Shown piece after piece: positions 43,866-51,886 of a DNA stretch of 60,722 nt. The position numbers and the translations under genes are program-made. Within the stretch, counting starts at the first letter, position 1. Each line of letters begins with the position of its first letter. The notes beneath the pieces are model-generated. The model was not told the DNA's origin and made no database searches. It worked only from the letters and a program-made list of their open reading frames with translations. The stretch is from Chitinophagaceae bacterium (GTDB lineage: Bacteria; Bacteroidota; Bacteroidia; Chitinophagales; Chitinophagaceae): assembly GCA_025923075.1 (NCBI GenBank), contig JAICGN010000010.1, forward strand, positions 1-60,722. Direction: 5' to 3'.

Positions 43866-44681
43866 CTACTTAAATCCTATTGCCACCACAAATTCGCCGG
43901 GAACATGATAGGCATCTCCTTTCTTAAATGATTTGATCGATTCAATATATTCTTTGCATACTTCCTTCTTTACATTATCTGAAAATTTGCTATATGCCAA
44001 TGCAACAGGCCCACCCAGAAATGCTGCGCCGCAGGCTTCTTCACCGGAACTGTAGTCCAATACTGTGTTTATTCGTTCCACTGAAATGTTTTTAAACCCT
44101 CCTGCACTCATATACTGCGCTAAAGTTCCCTCATTACCCAGGTTGAAAAACATCGGGCAAACTTCTGATGCCACTCTCCTGTCAACGATCTCAAATACTT
44201 CAGCCCAGCCACAGTTTTTTCGTTGGCCCCATACTGCCACGACCGCACGTCCCCCCGGTTTTAATACCCGATACATTTCTTTTATGGCTTTTAAAGGATC
44301 GGGGAAATACATTAATCCCAGTGCACATAATGCAATATCATATGAGTCATCTTCCACATCGAGTTCTTCTGCATCCATGCGTTGAAAGCTTATATTGGAA
44401 AGCTTTCTTTCCTTCACATTAGCGGTGCCTGTCTCCACCATTTTATCAGAAATGTCATTGGCCAGCACAATTCCTTTTTTACCGGCAAGCTCAGCTGCAG
44501 GGAAACTTATCAGCCCCGTACCACAGGCAATATCAATAATTTTATCACCGGTTTTTATGTCGGCTAACTGTAATAATTTCTGCTGTGCCGGGTATAATTG
44601 TTTTTGCCAATAAGTTTCATAATAAACGGAAGCTTTATCCCATCCATAGCGTTGTACGCGGCGTTGCAGTGAAGGTTCCAT
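43866..44681 (-). CDS. Class I SAM-dependent methyltransferase (UbiE-like)
   Basis: A 271-residue enzyme from ATG 44681 (MEPSLQRRVQRYGWDKASVY). Motif I is IDIACGTGLISFPAA; then VLANDISDKMV for SAM ribose; DIALCALGLMYFPDP as motif IV; and EMYRVLKPGGRAVVAVWGQ, as in UbiE/COQ5. The substrate is unknown. The ATG overlaps the OsmC stop codon by one base (TAATG), so the two are translationally coupled. A frame extending to 44726 is only read-through into osmC. Confidence 0.88.
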   Translation of the reverse strand: MEPSLQRRVQRYGWDKASVYYETYWQKQLYPAQQKLLQLADIKTGDKIIDIACGTGLISFPAAELAGKKGIVLANDISDKMVETGTANVKERKLSNISFQRMDAEELDVEDDSYDIALCALGLMYFPDPLKAIKEMYRVLKPGGRAVVAVWGQRKNCGWAEVFEIVDRRVASEVCPMFFNLGNEGTLAQYMSAGGFKNISVERINTVLDYSSGEEACGAAFLGGPVALAYSKFSDNVKKEVCKEYIESIKSFKKGDAYHVPGEFVVAIGFK

Positions 44682-45211
44682 TAAGAAGACATTTTTGATG
44701 AAATAATATTGACATTCCTGGTACATTTTTGTTGTCTGCGAAAAACATCCAGGTAGGGACTCCGCTTATCTGCTATATCTATCATTCGCAAAATTTCATC
44801 TTCAGTTGCATCACTTTCCACCGTTACAGTATATCGCACTTCCAGGTATCCCGGGGGAGCAGAAGATGTTCCGAATAGCGCCCCGTCATCATAATCGGCT
44901 TGTACTTCTACTTCAAGCGACTCAATTTTTACATCCAGAGCTGAAGCCTGCATCATATAGCCAATAGCAAGGCAACTGCCAAATGCAGCCCTGCCATAAA
45001 CACCGGGAGTTGGTCCTGATGCATTACCACCAACTGACTCGGGCATATCTGCAATTAATTTATATTTTCCTTCAGTGATTTCGCAACTAAGGCCATTGGT
45101 GATCCTCGTTTTTGATACGCCGGTATCTAACCCAAGCGAAGGCTTCAGCGAAAGAGCTTTAGTACTGCGGCCAACAGCTTCTTTAATTTTTTGTTGAGAG
45201 GTCATATACAC
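44681..45211 (-). CDS. OsmC-family protein
   Basis: A 176-residue protein. GRAAFGSCLAIGYMMQASAL holds the redox cysteine of the OsmC/Ohr fold. The second conserved cysteine is shifted (QKCTRNVN near residue 165), so peroxidase activity is likely but not certain. OsmC proteins reduce organic hydroperoxides. The translation may start at residue 1 or at Met3 (45205). It is the first gene of a coupled pair with a UbiE-like methyltransferase. Confidence 0.85.
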   Translation of the reverse strand: MYMTSQQKIKEAVGRSTKALSLKPSLGLDTGVSKTRITNGLSCEITEGKYKLIADMPESVGGNASGPTPGVYGRAAFGSCLAIGYMMQASALDVKIESLEVEVQADYDDGALFGTSSAPPGYLEVRYTVTVESDATEDEILRMIDIADKRSPYLDVFRRQQKCTRNVNIISSKMSS

Positions 45212-45370
45212 AGTTTTAATGATAGACAGATAAATGAACTAGGAAAAAAAGAACGCAATTAAAGTTAGTTTAATTTTCGTCTTATTTTTCCGTTTGCACG
45301 GGGTCTTGCCCCTAAGGAATTAGAATCTCCAGCCAGAAAATTTAATTTCGGTAACAGAAAGTAAATCGTT

Positions 45371-46204
45371 ATGCAAAACAATGAAACCGACGCAGCACCA
45401 TCACATGTTGAACCAATACTGGCTGTGAACGATATTAAAGAGACGATCGAATACTGGCATGACACACTGGGTTTTCCAAACAAATGGACATGGGGTGAAC
45501 CACCTAACTATGGTGGTGTAAACTGGAACAGCACATCTGTACAGTTTAACCTGGCTCCTGAACTTGCATCAGCTTCCAAAGGCAATGCGATCTTTATAAA
45601 AGTAAAAAAACTGGAAGAATTGTATCAATACCATCAACAGAAAAATGCTGTGATCGTTGAACCGTTGGAAAATAAACCCTGGGGTATGGCCGGTTATACT
45701 GTAAAAGAGATCAATGGATATTATATCGTTTTTGCCGGAGCCATGATCAGCGAAAAAAAGCAAGCTGCCACTGTATTGCCCTCAATAGTTAAGATCATTG
45801 AAAGAATACCGACAATCGAAGAATATCAATATCTCGCCCCTTCAGTAGGCTGGCATTCCTATACCGATACTGCAACAGTTCAAAAACTTTTGGCAGCGTC
45901 AGCATTTGGTTTAGTCGCTGAAGACAGTAGTAGCGATAAAGTAATTGGCTGTGTTTTATTGTTAAGCGATCATGCGAGTTTTTATTATATTAAAGATCTG
46001 ATCGTTCATCCTGATTGGCAGGGTAAAAAAGTTGGCGCTGCATTAATGAAAGCGATGAGCCGTTGGCTGGAAAACAATGCAGCCAACAATGCACTGGTGG
46101 CATTGATCACCGGCGAAAATCTTTCACCTTTTTACCAACAATTTGGCTTTGCGCCAGCGTTTGGGATGGTGCATTATATAGAGCGGGATCAGCCTGAAAT
46201 CTGA
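45371..46204 (+). CDS. VOC domain - GNAT acetyltransferase fusion
   Basis: A 277-residue two-domain protein. Residues about 10-125 form a glyoxalase/bleomycin-resistance (VOC) fold: EPILAVNDIKETIEYWHDTL, FPNKWTWGEPPNYGGVNW, GYTVKEINGYYIVFAG. Residues about 140-277 are a GNAT fold with LIVHPDWQGKKVGAALMKAM (acetyl-CoA loop) and SPFYQQFGFAP. Each half is usually a separate protein. A plausible role is detoxifying a small molecule that the VOC part binds and the GNAT part acetylates (inference). Confidence 0.9.
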   Translation: MQNNETDAAPSHVEPILAVNDIKETIEYWHDTLGFPNKWTWGEPPNYGGVNWNSTSVQFNLAPELASASKGNAIFIKVKKLEELYQYHQQKNAVIVEPLENKPWGMAGYTVKEINGYYIVFAGAMISEKKQAATVLPSIVKIIERIPTIEEYQYLAPSVGWHSYTDTATVQKLLAASAFGLVAEDSSSDKVIGCVLLLSDHASFYYIKDLIVHPDWQGKKVGAALMKAMSRWLENNAANNALVALITGENLSPFYQQFGFAPAFGMVHYIERDQPEI

Positions 46205-46246
46205 TCAATGTCATCTGTTAATCTGGTATAAATTTTAACTTGCAAC

Positions 46247-46599
46247 ATGATGACAGCTGATTTAAAACTTACTCTCATAAAAACAATGCATACGGCTATA
46301 TGGATTTTCTATAATGTCGTTATATTTTATTTGCTTTATGCTGTTATTGCAGGCAAAATACATAGGTGGATCTGGATAGGACTTGGCCTTTTTTGTTCGA
46401 AGTGATTGTCTTGCTTAATTTCAAAATGAAATGCCCGCTTACAATAATTGCAAGACGATATTCCGACTCCGACAAACATAACTTTGATATTTATTTACCC
46501 AACTGGTTGGCGAAGCACAACAAAATAATTTATTTCTCTCTTCTTGTTATTATTGTACTCGTTTTAACTTATAGATTATTGTCACCTTCCTATTACTAG
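46247..46599 (+). pseudogene. Small membrane protein gene with a -1 frameshift in a T-run
   Basis: From ATG 46247 the frame encodes KTMHTAIWIFYNVVIFYLLY... and stops after GLGLFCSK at a TGA near 46403. The following frame (46366-46599) encodes EVIVLLNFKMKCPLTI, NFDIYLPNWLAKHNK and a last helix, the expected C-terminal half of a conserved Bacteroidota membrane protein family. Adding one T to the T6 run near 46390 restores IGLGLFLFEVIVLLNF. It is a real frameshift, a sequencing error, or slippage on the T-run. A TAACTTG box ends 4 bp before the ATG. It is the first of six same-strand genes. Confidence 0.72.
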
Positions 46600-46672
46600 T
46601 GTTCCCCGCAATGCTGCGCGGCAGGCATCAAATAAAAGAAAGGTTAATGGATGGGCAGACAACTTAAAGACC

Positions 46673-46697
46673 AGATTTTATATCATAAATTACAGTG
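46673..46697. repeat. Spacer repeat before the gene at 46742
   Basis: Shares TTTTATATCATAAATTA (46676-46692) and the following AGTG with the spacers at 47.55 and 48.62 kb. Confidence 0.7.
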
Positions 46698-46741
46698 TGG
46701 TTTCTCCAGAATATCTTAATGACTTTACTTTACAGGGTGCT

Positions 46742-47485
46742 ATGAAAAAAAATAATGCTATTGCAGGATTAATTTTTATCTGTCTCTTAAATGCAGGGGC
46801 TATTTCTAATGCGCAGCAATCGCTTTGGTTTGGAACTGTGAAAATGCAAGACAAAATCAAACAGGGACGGTTTGAGATTTTCAGCGATGGCACAATTAAA
46901 ACTATTACCTACGCTCCATATGGCATTCGCCCCACAGTTTTTAGAGACGTGAAGGAGCAAAAAAATCAACTAACATTCTCATGGCAAATTGATCAATTGA
47001 TTTATAGTTGCCTGCTCTTAATGCAGGATAGTTCAGCATATAAAGGAACCTGTACCTGTAAAAACGAAGAACCGATACAGTTAATCATGAGAAAATTCTC
47101 AAAAGAGGACGCAATACTGCAAGGCGATTCGTTACATGCGACCCCAAAAGAAATTCAAATACTTGACCGTGCATTAACCTTATTGAATAATGGAAATAAC
47201 TGGAATCGCCTTGACAACCGCATTTGTGATAATAGCCTATATCCTTATAAATGGAGTTTGTTTTGTGCCCTGCACCAGGCTTCAATAGACATTGATTCAG
47301 AATATAGGCATTTGCGTCCGGCGATCCAGGCAGCAAGACAAGCTATTGACGAAGCTACTGCAGGCAAAAAATATGACCATGTGTTACGGGATTTCAATAA
47401 CGAAGCACAAAGTTTTGATTCCATCACACAACTATTAAACCGGGCTAAAGAAATCATTACAGAAAGAATAAAACTTCAACAGTGA
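46742..47485 (+). CDS. Secreted protein of unknown function
   Basis: A 247-residue protein from ATG 46742 (MKKNNAIAGLIFICLLNAGA) with a Sec signal peptide ending NAQQ. The first half is beta-rich (SLWFGTVKMQDKI, IYSCLLLMQDSSAYKGTCTC); the second is helical, with WNRLDNRICDN and YKWSLFCALHQASIDID, which resembles a domain seen in several unnamed Bacteroidota proteins. No function is known to me. The frame is open to 46697, but the signal peptide marks the start. It is in the cassette-like array. Confidence 0.65.
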   Translation: MKKNNAIAGLIFICLLNAGAISNAQQSLWFGTVKMQDKIKQGRFEIFSDGTIKTITYAPYGIRPTVFRDVKEQKNQLTFSWQIDQLIYSCLLLMQDSSAYKGTCTCKNEEPIQLIMRKFSKEDAILQGDSLHATPKEIQILDRALTLLNNGNNWNRLDNRICDNSLYPYKWSLFCALHQASIDIDSEYRHLRPAIQAARQAIDEATAGKKYDHVLRDFNNEAQSFDSITQLLNRAKEIITERIKLQQ

Positions 47486-47541
47486 CTGATCTTCGTTGCT
47501 GTCCGTCAACAAATAAAAAAAAGTTCAATTGTTTTTGCTGA

Positions 47542-47577
47542 TAGTTTACAGATAACGTTTTATATCATAAATTAGAG
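47542..47577. repeat. Spacer repeat before the rhomboid gene
   Basis: 36 nt, from TAGTTTACAGATAACG to AAATTAGAG, matching 48607-48642 with one mismatch. It can fold with arms TAGTTTA/TAAATTA and GAT/ATC. Confidence 0.75.
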
Positions 47578-47603
47578 ATTGTATTAATTCATTGCTACCT
47601 AAA

Positions 47604-48578
47604 ATGACAGAAGTAATCGGCGTAAATCAAATAACGGACGATCGATTCAAAAAGTACAAGCCAATTCTGACAATAATTTGCTGCTTGGCAAGCATTATTT
47701 TGTTTATAGGAATTAATCTTGAAGCCAAAATAGAAGACTGGGGAATTTACAAAAAATGGGGATCACCTCCGCCTACTGATATTTTTAATGGTGATTATTG
47801 GGGTCTTATTACTTCAAACTTTCTGCACACCGAAATATGGCATATTGCTTTTAATTTATTTTGGCTTTGGTATTTTGGCAAAAAAAAAGAATTTGAAAGT
47901 AACAAAATTTATTATGGCCTTATAATACTTAGCTCTGCGTTTGTCAGTTCTGTTTCCCAGCTTGCTTTTTCTGACTCAACAGGCATTGGGCTTTCCGGAA
48001 TAGTATACTCTCTATTTGGATTCATTTTTATAAAAAGTAAAACGGATGATAAGTACAAAAACTATCTTGACAAAAAAACAGTTATTATATTTATTTTTTG
48101 GTTGGTCCTTTGTATTATTTTGACACAAACAAATGTATGGATCGTTGGTAATGCCGCACATGTTGGTGGGCTCTTATGGGGAGCCACACTTGCGTTTGTT
48201 TCTAAGTTTAAAAAGCATTGGCAGATAGCAATAGGAATTGTGTTTTTAACAACACTGACCTCGCTTATTTCTTGGAGCCCTTTTTCCATATCATATCTTT
48301 CACACAAGGCTTATGAACTGCACAAAAACCAAAAATTTGAAGAAGCAATTGTCATCTACAAAAAAATCTTGGAAAGAGATTCGGATAATGAATTTGCCAA
48401 CGAGAATTTGAAACAACTTGAAGTTGACAAACTCAGCAAGCAAGCTTTTGAACTCCATTCAGCAGGAAAATATAATGAAGCACGACAACTCTACAATAAA
48501 ATATTAAGCATAGATAAAGACAACGAATGGGCAAAAAACAATTTAAACATACTACCTGTAGTGGGTAGTGTTGAATAA
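47604..48578 (+). CDS. Rhomboid intramembrane serine protease with C-terminal TPR
   Basis: A 324-residue protein. Six membrane segments include HTEIWHIAFNLFWLWYFG (the conserved HxxxN helix), the catalytic serine in GIGLSGIVYSLFG (about Ser131) and the catalytic histidine in AAHVGGLLWG (about His185). The C-terminal third (about 229-318) has two TPR motifs (HKNQKFEEAIVIYKKIL, HSAGKYNEARQLYNKILS). The protease cuts membrane-spanning substrates; the TPRs probably bind a partner. ATG 47604 is preferred to the TTG at 47592. Confidence 0.88.
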   Translation: MTEVIGVNQITDDRFKKYKPILTIICCLASIILFIGINLEAKIEDWGIYKKWGSPPPTDIFNGDYWGLITSNFLHTEIWHIAFNLFWLWYFGKKKEFESNKIYYGLIILSSAFVSSVSQLAFSDSTGIGLSGIVYSLFGFIFIKSKTDDKYKNYLDKKTVIIFIFWLVLCIILTQTNVWIVGNAAHVGGLLWGATLAFVSKFKKHWQIAIGIVFLTTLTSLISWSPFSISYLSHKAYELHKNQKFEEAIVIYKKILERDSDNEFANENLKQLEVDKLSKQAFELHSAGKYNEARQLYNKILSIDKDNEWAKNNLNILPVVGSVE

Positions 48579-48606
48579 ATAAACGATAGGTCAATTGTTG
48601 TCCTGC

Positions 48607-48650
48607 TAGTTTACAGATTACGTTTTATATCATAAATTAGAGTGTTAGCC
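48607..48650. repeat. Spacer repeat before the gene at 48659, ending GTTAGCC
   Basis: Same 36-nt block as 47542-47577, followed by TGTTAGCC at 48643-48650. GTTGTCCTGC (48597-48606) lies just upstream. The ATG follows 8 bp after GTTAGCC. Confidence 0.75.
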
Positions 48651-48658
48651 GGACGCAT

Positions 48659-49435
48659 ATGAAATCAAACGACTTCACCGAATATTACAAGACAATTAGC
48701 AATGCAGAAATATTAAGTATTATTGAAAACCCAAGAGATTATCAACCAATAGCCGTCGAAGCTGCAAGAAATGAGTTCTCAAACAGGAAGCTCTCCAACG
48801 CAGAAGTTAAAGAAGCCCGGCTAGAACTAATTGCTAACCAGTTACAAAAACAAAAACAAAGGGAAAAGGTAAAAATTATTGAAGCTAAAATAAGAGCTAA
48901 AGGGCAAACAGTAATTGACGGAATTAGCCCAATTCAAATAGGAATTTCCTCAACAGAAAAAACAATTCGAATAATTGTAATTGTTTTTACCAGTCTTTTC
49001 CTTTACCAGTCCATAGAATTTTTTAAAATACACCTGATATATATAAAAGACATTCCACAGTCTCCGTTCGATGGCATTTTGTATTTCCTTCCTCAGATAC
49101 TTTTGCCAATTGCCATATTTCTATTCTGGAAAAAGAAGACAGTCGGCTGGATATTATTAACGATCTACCTGACTTTTTCTATAGTTGGCGCAGCTGGCTC
49201 ACTTACTCAGTCATTCTTATGGCGAACTTCTGATTCTCCCATTTTTGACAATATATTTCCAAGACCTTCATCAACACCATATATTCTTCAATTAATCTTT
49301 TTGATTGGGGCAATGTATGCGTTATGTAAAAAAAATATTCGCGAAGCTTTCACCGTTGATAATCAAAAAATGAATACGACAATAATCCTCTCGGTGCTTG
49401 GGAGTTTAGCATTGATGTTTGTTATAATGAGTTAA
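48659..49435 (+). CDS. Membrane protein with soluble N-terminal helical region, unknown
   Basis: A 258-residue protein. The first about 100 residues are charged and helical (YYKTISNAEILSIIENPRDY, ANQLQKQKQREKVKIIEAK), followed by four membrane segments (about 101-120, 140-158, 165-190 and 210-255). I recognise no family. It belongs to the same-strand array; it starts 80 bp after the rhomboid gene across a repeat spacer. Confidence 0.55.
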   Translation: MKSNDFTEYYKTISNAEILSIIENPRDYQPIAVEAARNEFSNRKLSNAEVKEARLELIANQLQKQKQREKVKIIEAKIRAKGQTVIDGISPIQIGISSTEKTIRIIVIVFTSLFLYQSIEFFKIHLIYIKDIPQSPFDGILYFLPQILLPIAIFLFWKKKTVGWILLTIYLTFSIVGAAGSLTQSFLWRTSDSPIFDNIFPRPSSTPYILQLIFLIGAMYALCKKNIREAFTVDNQKMNTTIILSVLGSLALMFVIMS

Positions 49436-49486
49436 TACGGATCATCACGTGTTCTTTTGTTATATAGATAAAAGAAAAGTCAAAGT

Positions 49487-49509
49487 GTTGTCCTGAGTGT
49501 ATAAACGAT
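49487..49509. repeat. Spacer repeat GTTGTCCTGAGTGTATAAAC
   Basis: Shares GTTGTCCTG with 41611-41619, 48597-48605 and 50012-50020. It follows a weaker AGATAAAAGAAAAGTCAAA run, as in the other spacers. Confidence 0.6.
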
Positions 49510-49603
49510 GCATGGCCAATGTCGATAATGCAATAAGTTATTTTTATTTTTGAATGTTGAACAAAGTATAGATTAACATTAAAAAGAGATATTTGTTTCA
49601 AGA

Positions 49604-49948
49604 ATGAGATACTATGTTTACGTCGTAGAGCTTTCAAAAAAAGTGTTTACCGAAAACTGGAGATTCCGTGCCGCTAACCCACAATTCAATGGAGTGCTCC
49701 AGTGTCTTTATGTAGGTATGACTTGTAACACTCCGGCGGAACGCCTTAAGCAGCATAAAACCGGATACCGAAACAAAAAAGGTCACAAGCTATCTGCTAA
49801 TGTCGTGGAAAAATATGGCACCTATTTACGTCCGAGCCTTTACGATCATATAAATCTAAGACCGATGACCCGACAAGAAGCTTTAATGATGGAGAAAAAA
49901 CTTGCCTGGGATCTGAGAAGACAAGGCTATGCCGTTTGGTTCAACTGA
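49604..49948 (+). CDS. Small GIY-YIG-like nuclease domain protein
   Basis: A 114-residue protein. RYYVYVVEL corresponds to the GIY strand, CLYVGMTCNTPAERLKQH to the YIG strand plus the catalytic arginine helix, and EALMMEKKLAWDLRRQGYAVW to the glutamate helix. GIY-YIG domains cut DNA in repair enzymes, homing endonucleases and some mobile elements. There is no second domain. Located between two spacer repeats, it is a cassette-like single gene. Confidence 0.7.
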   Translation: MRYYVYVVELSKKVFTENWRFRAANPQFNGVLQCLYVGMTCNTPAERLKQHKTGYRNKKGHKLSANVVEKYGTYLRPSLYDHINLRPMTRQEALMMEKKLAWDLRRQGYAVWFN

Positions 49949-50006
49949 TATCAGGTCTTGGTAGTATTCACCGGATGAAAGAAAGCTCAATTCTGCCTGC
50001 CGGCGG

Positions 50007-50038
50007 CCAGGGTTGTCCTGAGTTTATTAACACCCTGG
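50007..50038. repeat. Hairpin spacer enclosing GTTGTCCTG
   Basis: CCAGGGT (50007-50013) pairs with ACCCTGG (50032-50038); the loop starts in the GTTGTCCTG word (50012-50020) and ends TTTATTAAC. Confidence 0.65.
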
Positions 50039-50092
50039 ATGGCGACAAAATGTAGTCCTTCATAATATATTTCATTTTTCTTAACTTGAAGA

Positions 50093-51046
50093 ATGAGAAA
50101 ACCCGGCTGGCTTGTCTTTTTATTTTTTACCGGTAGTTTTTCGACAATGTCACAAGACAGGATCTGTGAATGTTCCCCATTTTTTTCACCGCTGGCGGCT
50201 GCTGATTTCGAATCACTCTTTGATCCTTCTCTGATCAGATCAAAAAAAATTATTGAAGTAAACGTATATGTCGCTTCGGTGCAAAAACCTAATAGAAATA
50301 AAGGCGACACTTCGGTTAAAGCTGGCAATCAAAAATATATTAAAGAATTATTTTCATTCAACACGGATGGCTATGCCGTCCATAGCAGGACTTTCTATTC
50401 AGGCAGACAAAACCATTATTACTTATTTAAGCGGGACATAAAAAATAACATTGTACAACTCGTTTCTCAATTTTTTGACAGCGACGGTAAGCTCAGTACT
50501 GATTCGAAACCTGACATAACAGACTACACTTTTGACGAATACGGCGACATCGTGAAAAGAAAAAAAAGAGCGGCTAACGGAACCGTTTTACCAGATGAAA
50601 AAAGCGAATACACGACAACTGAATACAACAACCAGGGATTGAAAATAAAAGAAACAACACATTATTATTGGGACTGGGAAACATCTCCTCATCGTTTTAA
50701 TACAACCCATTACAGCTACACAAATAAGGGGAAAACGGAGACCGCAAAAACTTATGACGGCAAAAAGCTTGTCTTAACAACAACAACAAATTATGATGAC
50801 ATGGGCGCCCCGCTGAATATTTCATCATTTAATCATTTAATGAATAAACCAGCATATAAAAAGGTTTTCAAGTATGACTCAGTGGGAAGACTTATAAAAT
50901 ATACTGCATCATCTGATGATAATTATGAATGCCCCGGCCGGGGTAATTATTCAAATGAATTTAAATATAGCGCAGATGGTTTATTAATTGAGCAAAGACA
51001 TACCTTCTCAAGCACGGTCTGTATACTTCAATTTGAATACAAATAA
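50093..51046 (+). CDS. Secreted protein with YD-like repeat sequence, unknown
   Basis: A 317-residue protein with a signal peptide (FLFFTGSFSTMSQ). The body has repeated aromatic/acidic strand units (YTFDEYGDIVKRKKRA, TEYNNQGLKIKETT, YSYTNKGKTETAKTYDG, FKYDSVGRLIKYTASS) resembling RHS/YD repeats, so an extended beta structure on the cell surface is likely. No toxin domain follows. A TAACTTG box ends 4 bp before the ATG, as in the 46247 gene. It closes the same-strand array. Confidence 0.65.
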   Translation: MRKPGWLVFLFFTGSFSTMSQDRICECSPFFSPLAAADFESLFDPSLIRSKKIIEVNVYVASVQKPNRNKGDTSVKAGNQKYIKELFSFNTDGYAVHSRTFYSGRQNHYYLFKRDIKNNIVQLVSQFFDSDGKLSTDSKPDITDYTFDEYGDIVKRKKRAANGTVLPDEKSEYTTTEYNNQGLKIKETTHYYWDWETSPHRFNTTHYSYTNKGKTETAKTYDGKKLVLTTTTNYDDMGAPLNISSFNHLMNKPAYKKVFKYDSVGRLIKYTASSDDNYECPGRGNYSNEFKYSADGLLIEQRHTFSSTVCILQFEYK

Positions 51047-51134
51047 CAAAACTTGTTCTTTTCTACCTGTTGTTTTGCCCATCGGATCATGAATCAGAGA
51101 GAATCTAAATTTCTAATCGCAACCAACTACAAAA

Positions 51135-51866
51135 ATGAGTAAATATAAAACCCTTCACAAATGGATGTTCATCCCGATGCTCTTCATGCAATTTGGCATC
51201 TTCCGGGATTACTGGGGCGACTTTCATGAAAACGCATGGTCGGTCCATATACATTACCTGACCGGTACGGTTTGGTATATCTATCTGATCATTCAACCCT
51301 ACTTTGCTACTCATGGCCAACTGACGACACATAGGACCAATGGTATTATCGGCATGTTCATCGCCGGGGGTGTTTGCTTAACTGCGCTTAGTATGCTCCA
51401 CAGGGACATTGTGACCACTGAAAAATCGTTGGCCACACCAGAACAATTTGGACCATTTCAACCATGGTTTTTCTTTGGCGTAGCTGCCGTAGAAATTGTA
51501 ATGATGACAGCCTTCGGATATGCAGTAATAAAAAGCATCCTGCACAGAAGAGAAATAGAAAATCATGCCTGGTGGCTGATATCAACAGTGTTCATCATCA
51601 TGATGCCGGCGCTGGGTCGTGGAATACAAAATGTGTATGTGGGCATGCATCGCCAGGAATGGCCGAACATAAATATCATGCTTCCTCTCTACATTACTCA
51701 ATTCCTTATCATGGGAATGCTACTCTTTGGAGCGTGGAAATATGGTAAGCTTAAACATCCTGCTACCCTTCTCGCCATAGGCGTTAACCTTTTTATATTC
51801 TTACTAGAACCTCTTGGAAGATCAGAAGACGTGCAAGTGTTCTTAAGAGCAATGATCAGGGGATAG
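51135..51866 (+). CDS. Integral membrane protein (DUF2306-like)
   Basis: A 243-residue protein with about seven hydrophobic segments. Histidines occur in membrane-adjacent positions (HENAWSVHIHYLTG, THRTNGIIGM, NHAWWLISTVFI), in a pattern like DUF2306 and some small cytochrome-like membrane proteins. The assignment is tentative; no function is proven for that family. It lies 88 bp after the secreted YD-like gene and is convergent with the lipoprotein dioxygenase. Confidence 0.6.
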   Translation: MSKYKTLHKWMFIPMLFMQFGIFRDYWGDFHENAWSVHIHYLTGTVWYIYLIIQPYFATHGQLTTHRTNGIIGMFIAGGVCLTALSMLHRDIVTTEKSLATPEQFGPFQPWFFFGVAAVEIVMMTAFGYAVIKSILHRREIENHAWWLISTVFIIMMPALGRGIQNVYVGMHRQEWPNINIMLPLYITQFLIMGMLLFGAWKYGKLKHPATLLAIGVNLFIFLLEPLGRSEDVQVFLRAMIRG

Positions 51867-51886
51867 TTACTGCGAGGTTCGGGATC

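Noticed and set aside
46200-50100. Calling the array a true integron
   Set aside because: No IntI gene, and the only GTTAGCC end does not meet GTTRRRY with a matching RYYYAAC partner. Kept only as a hypothesis.
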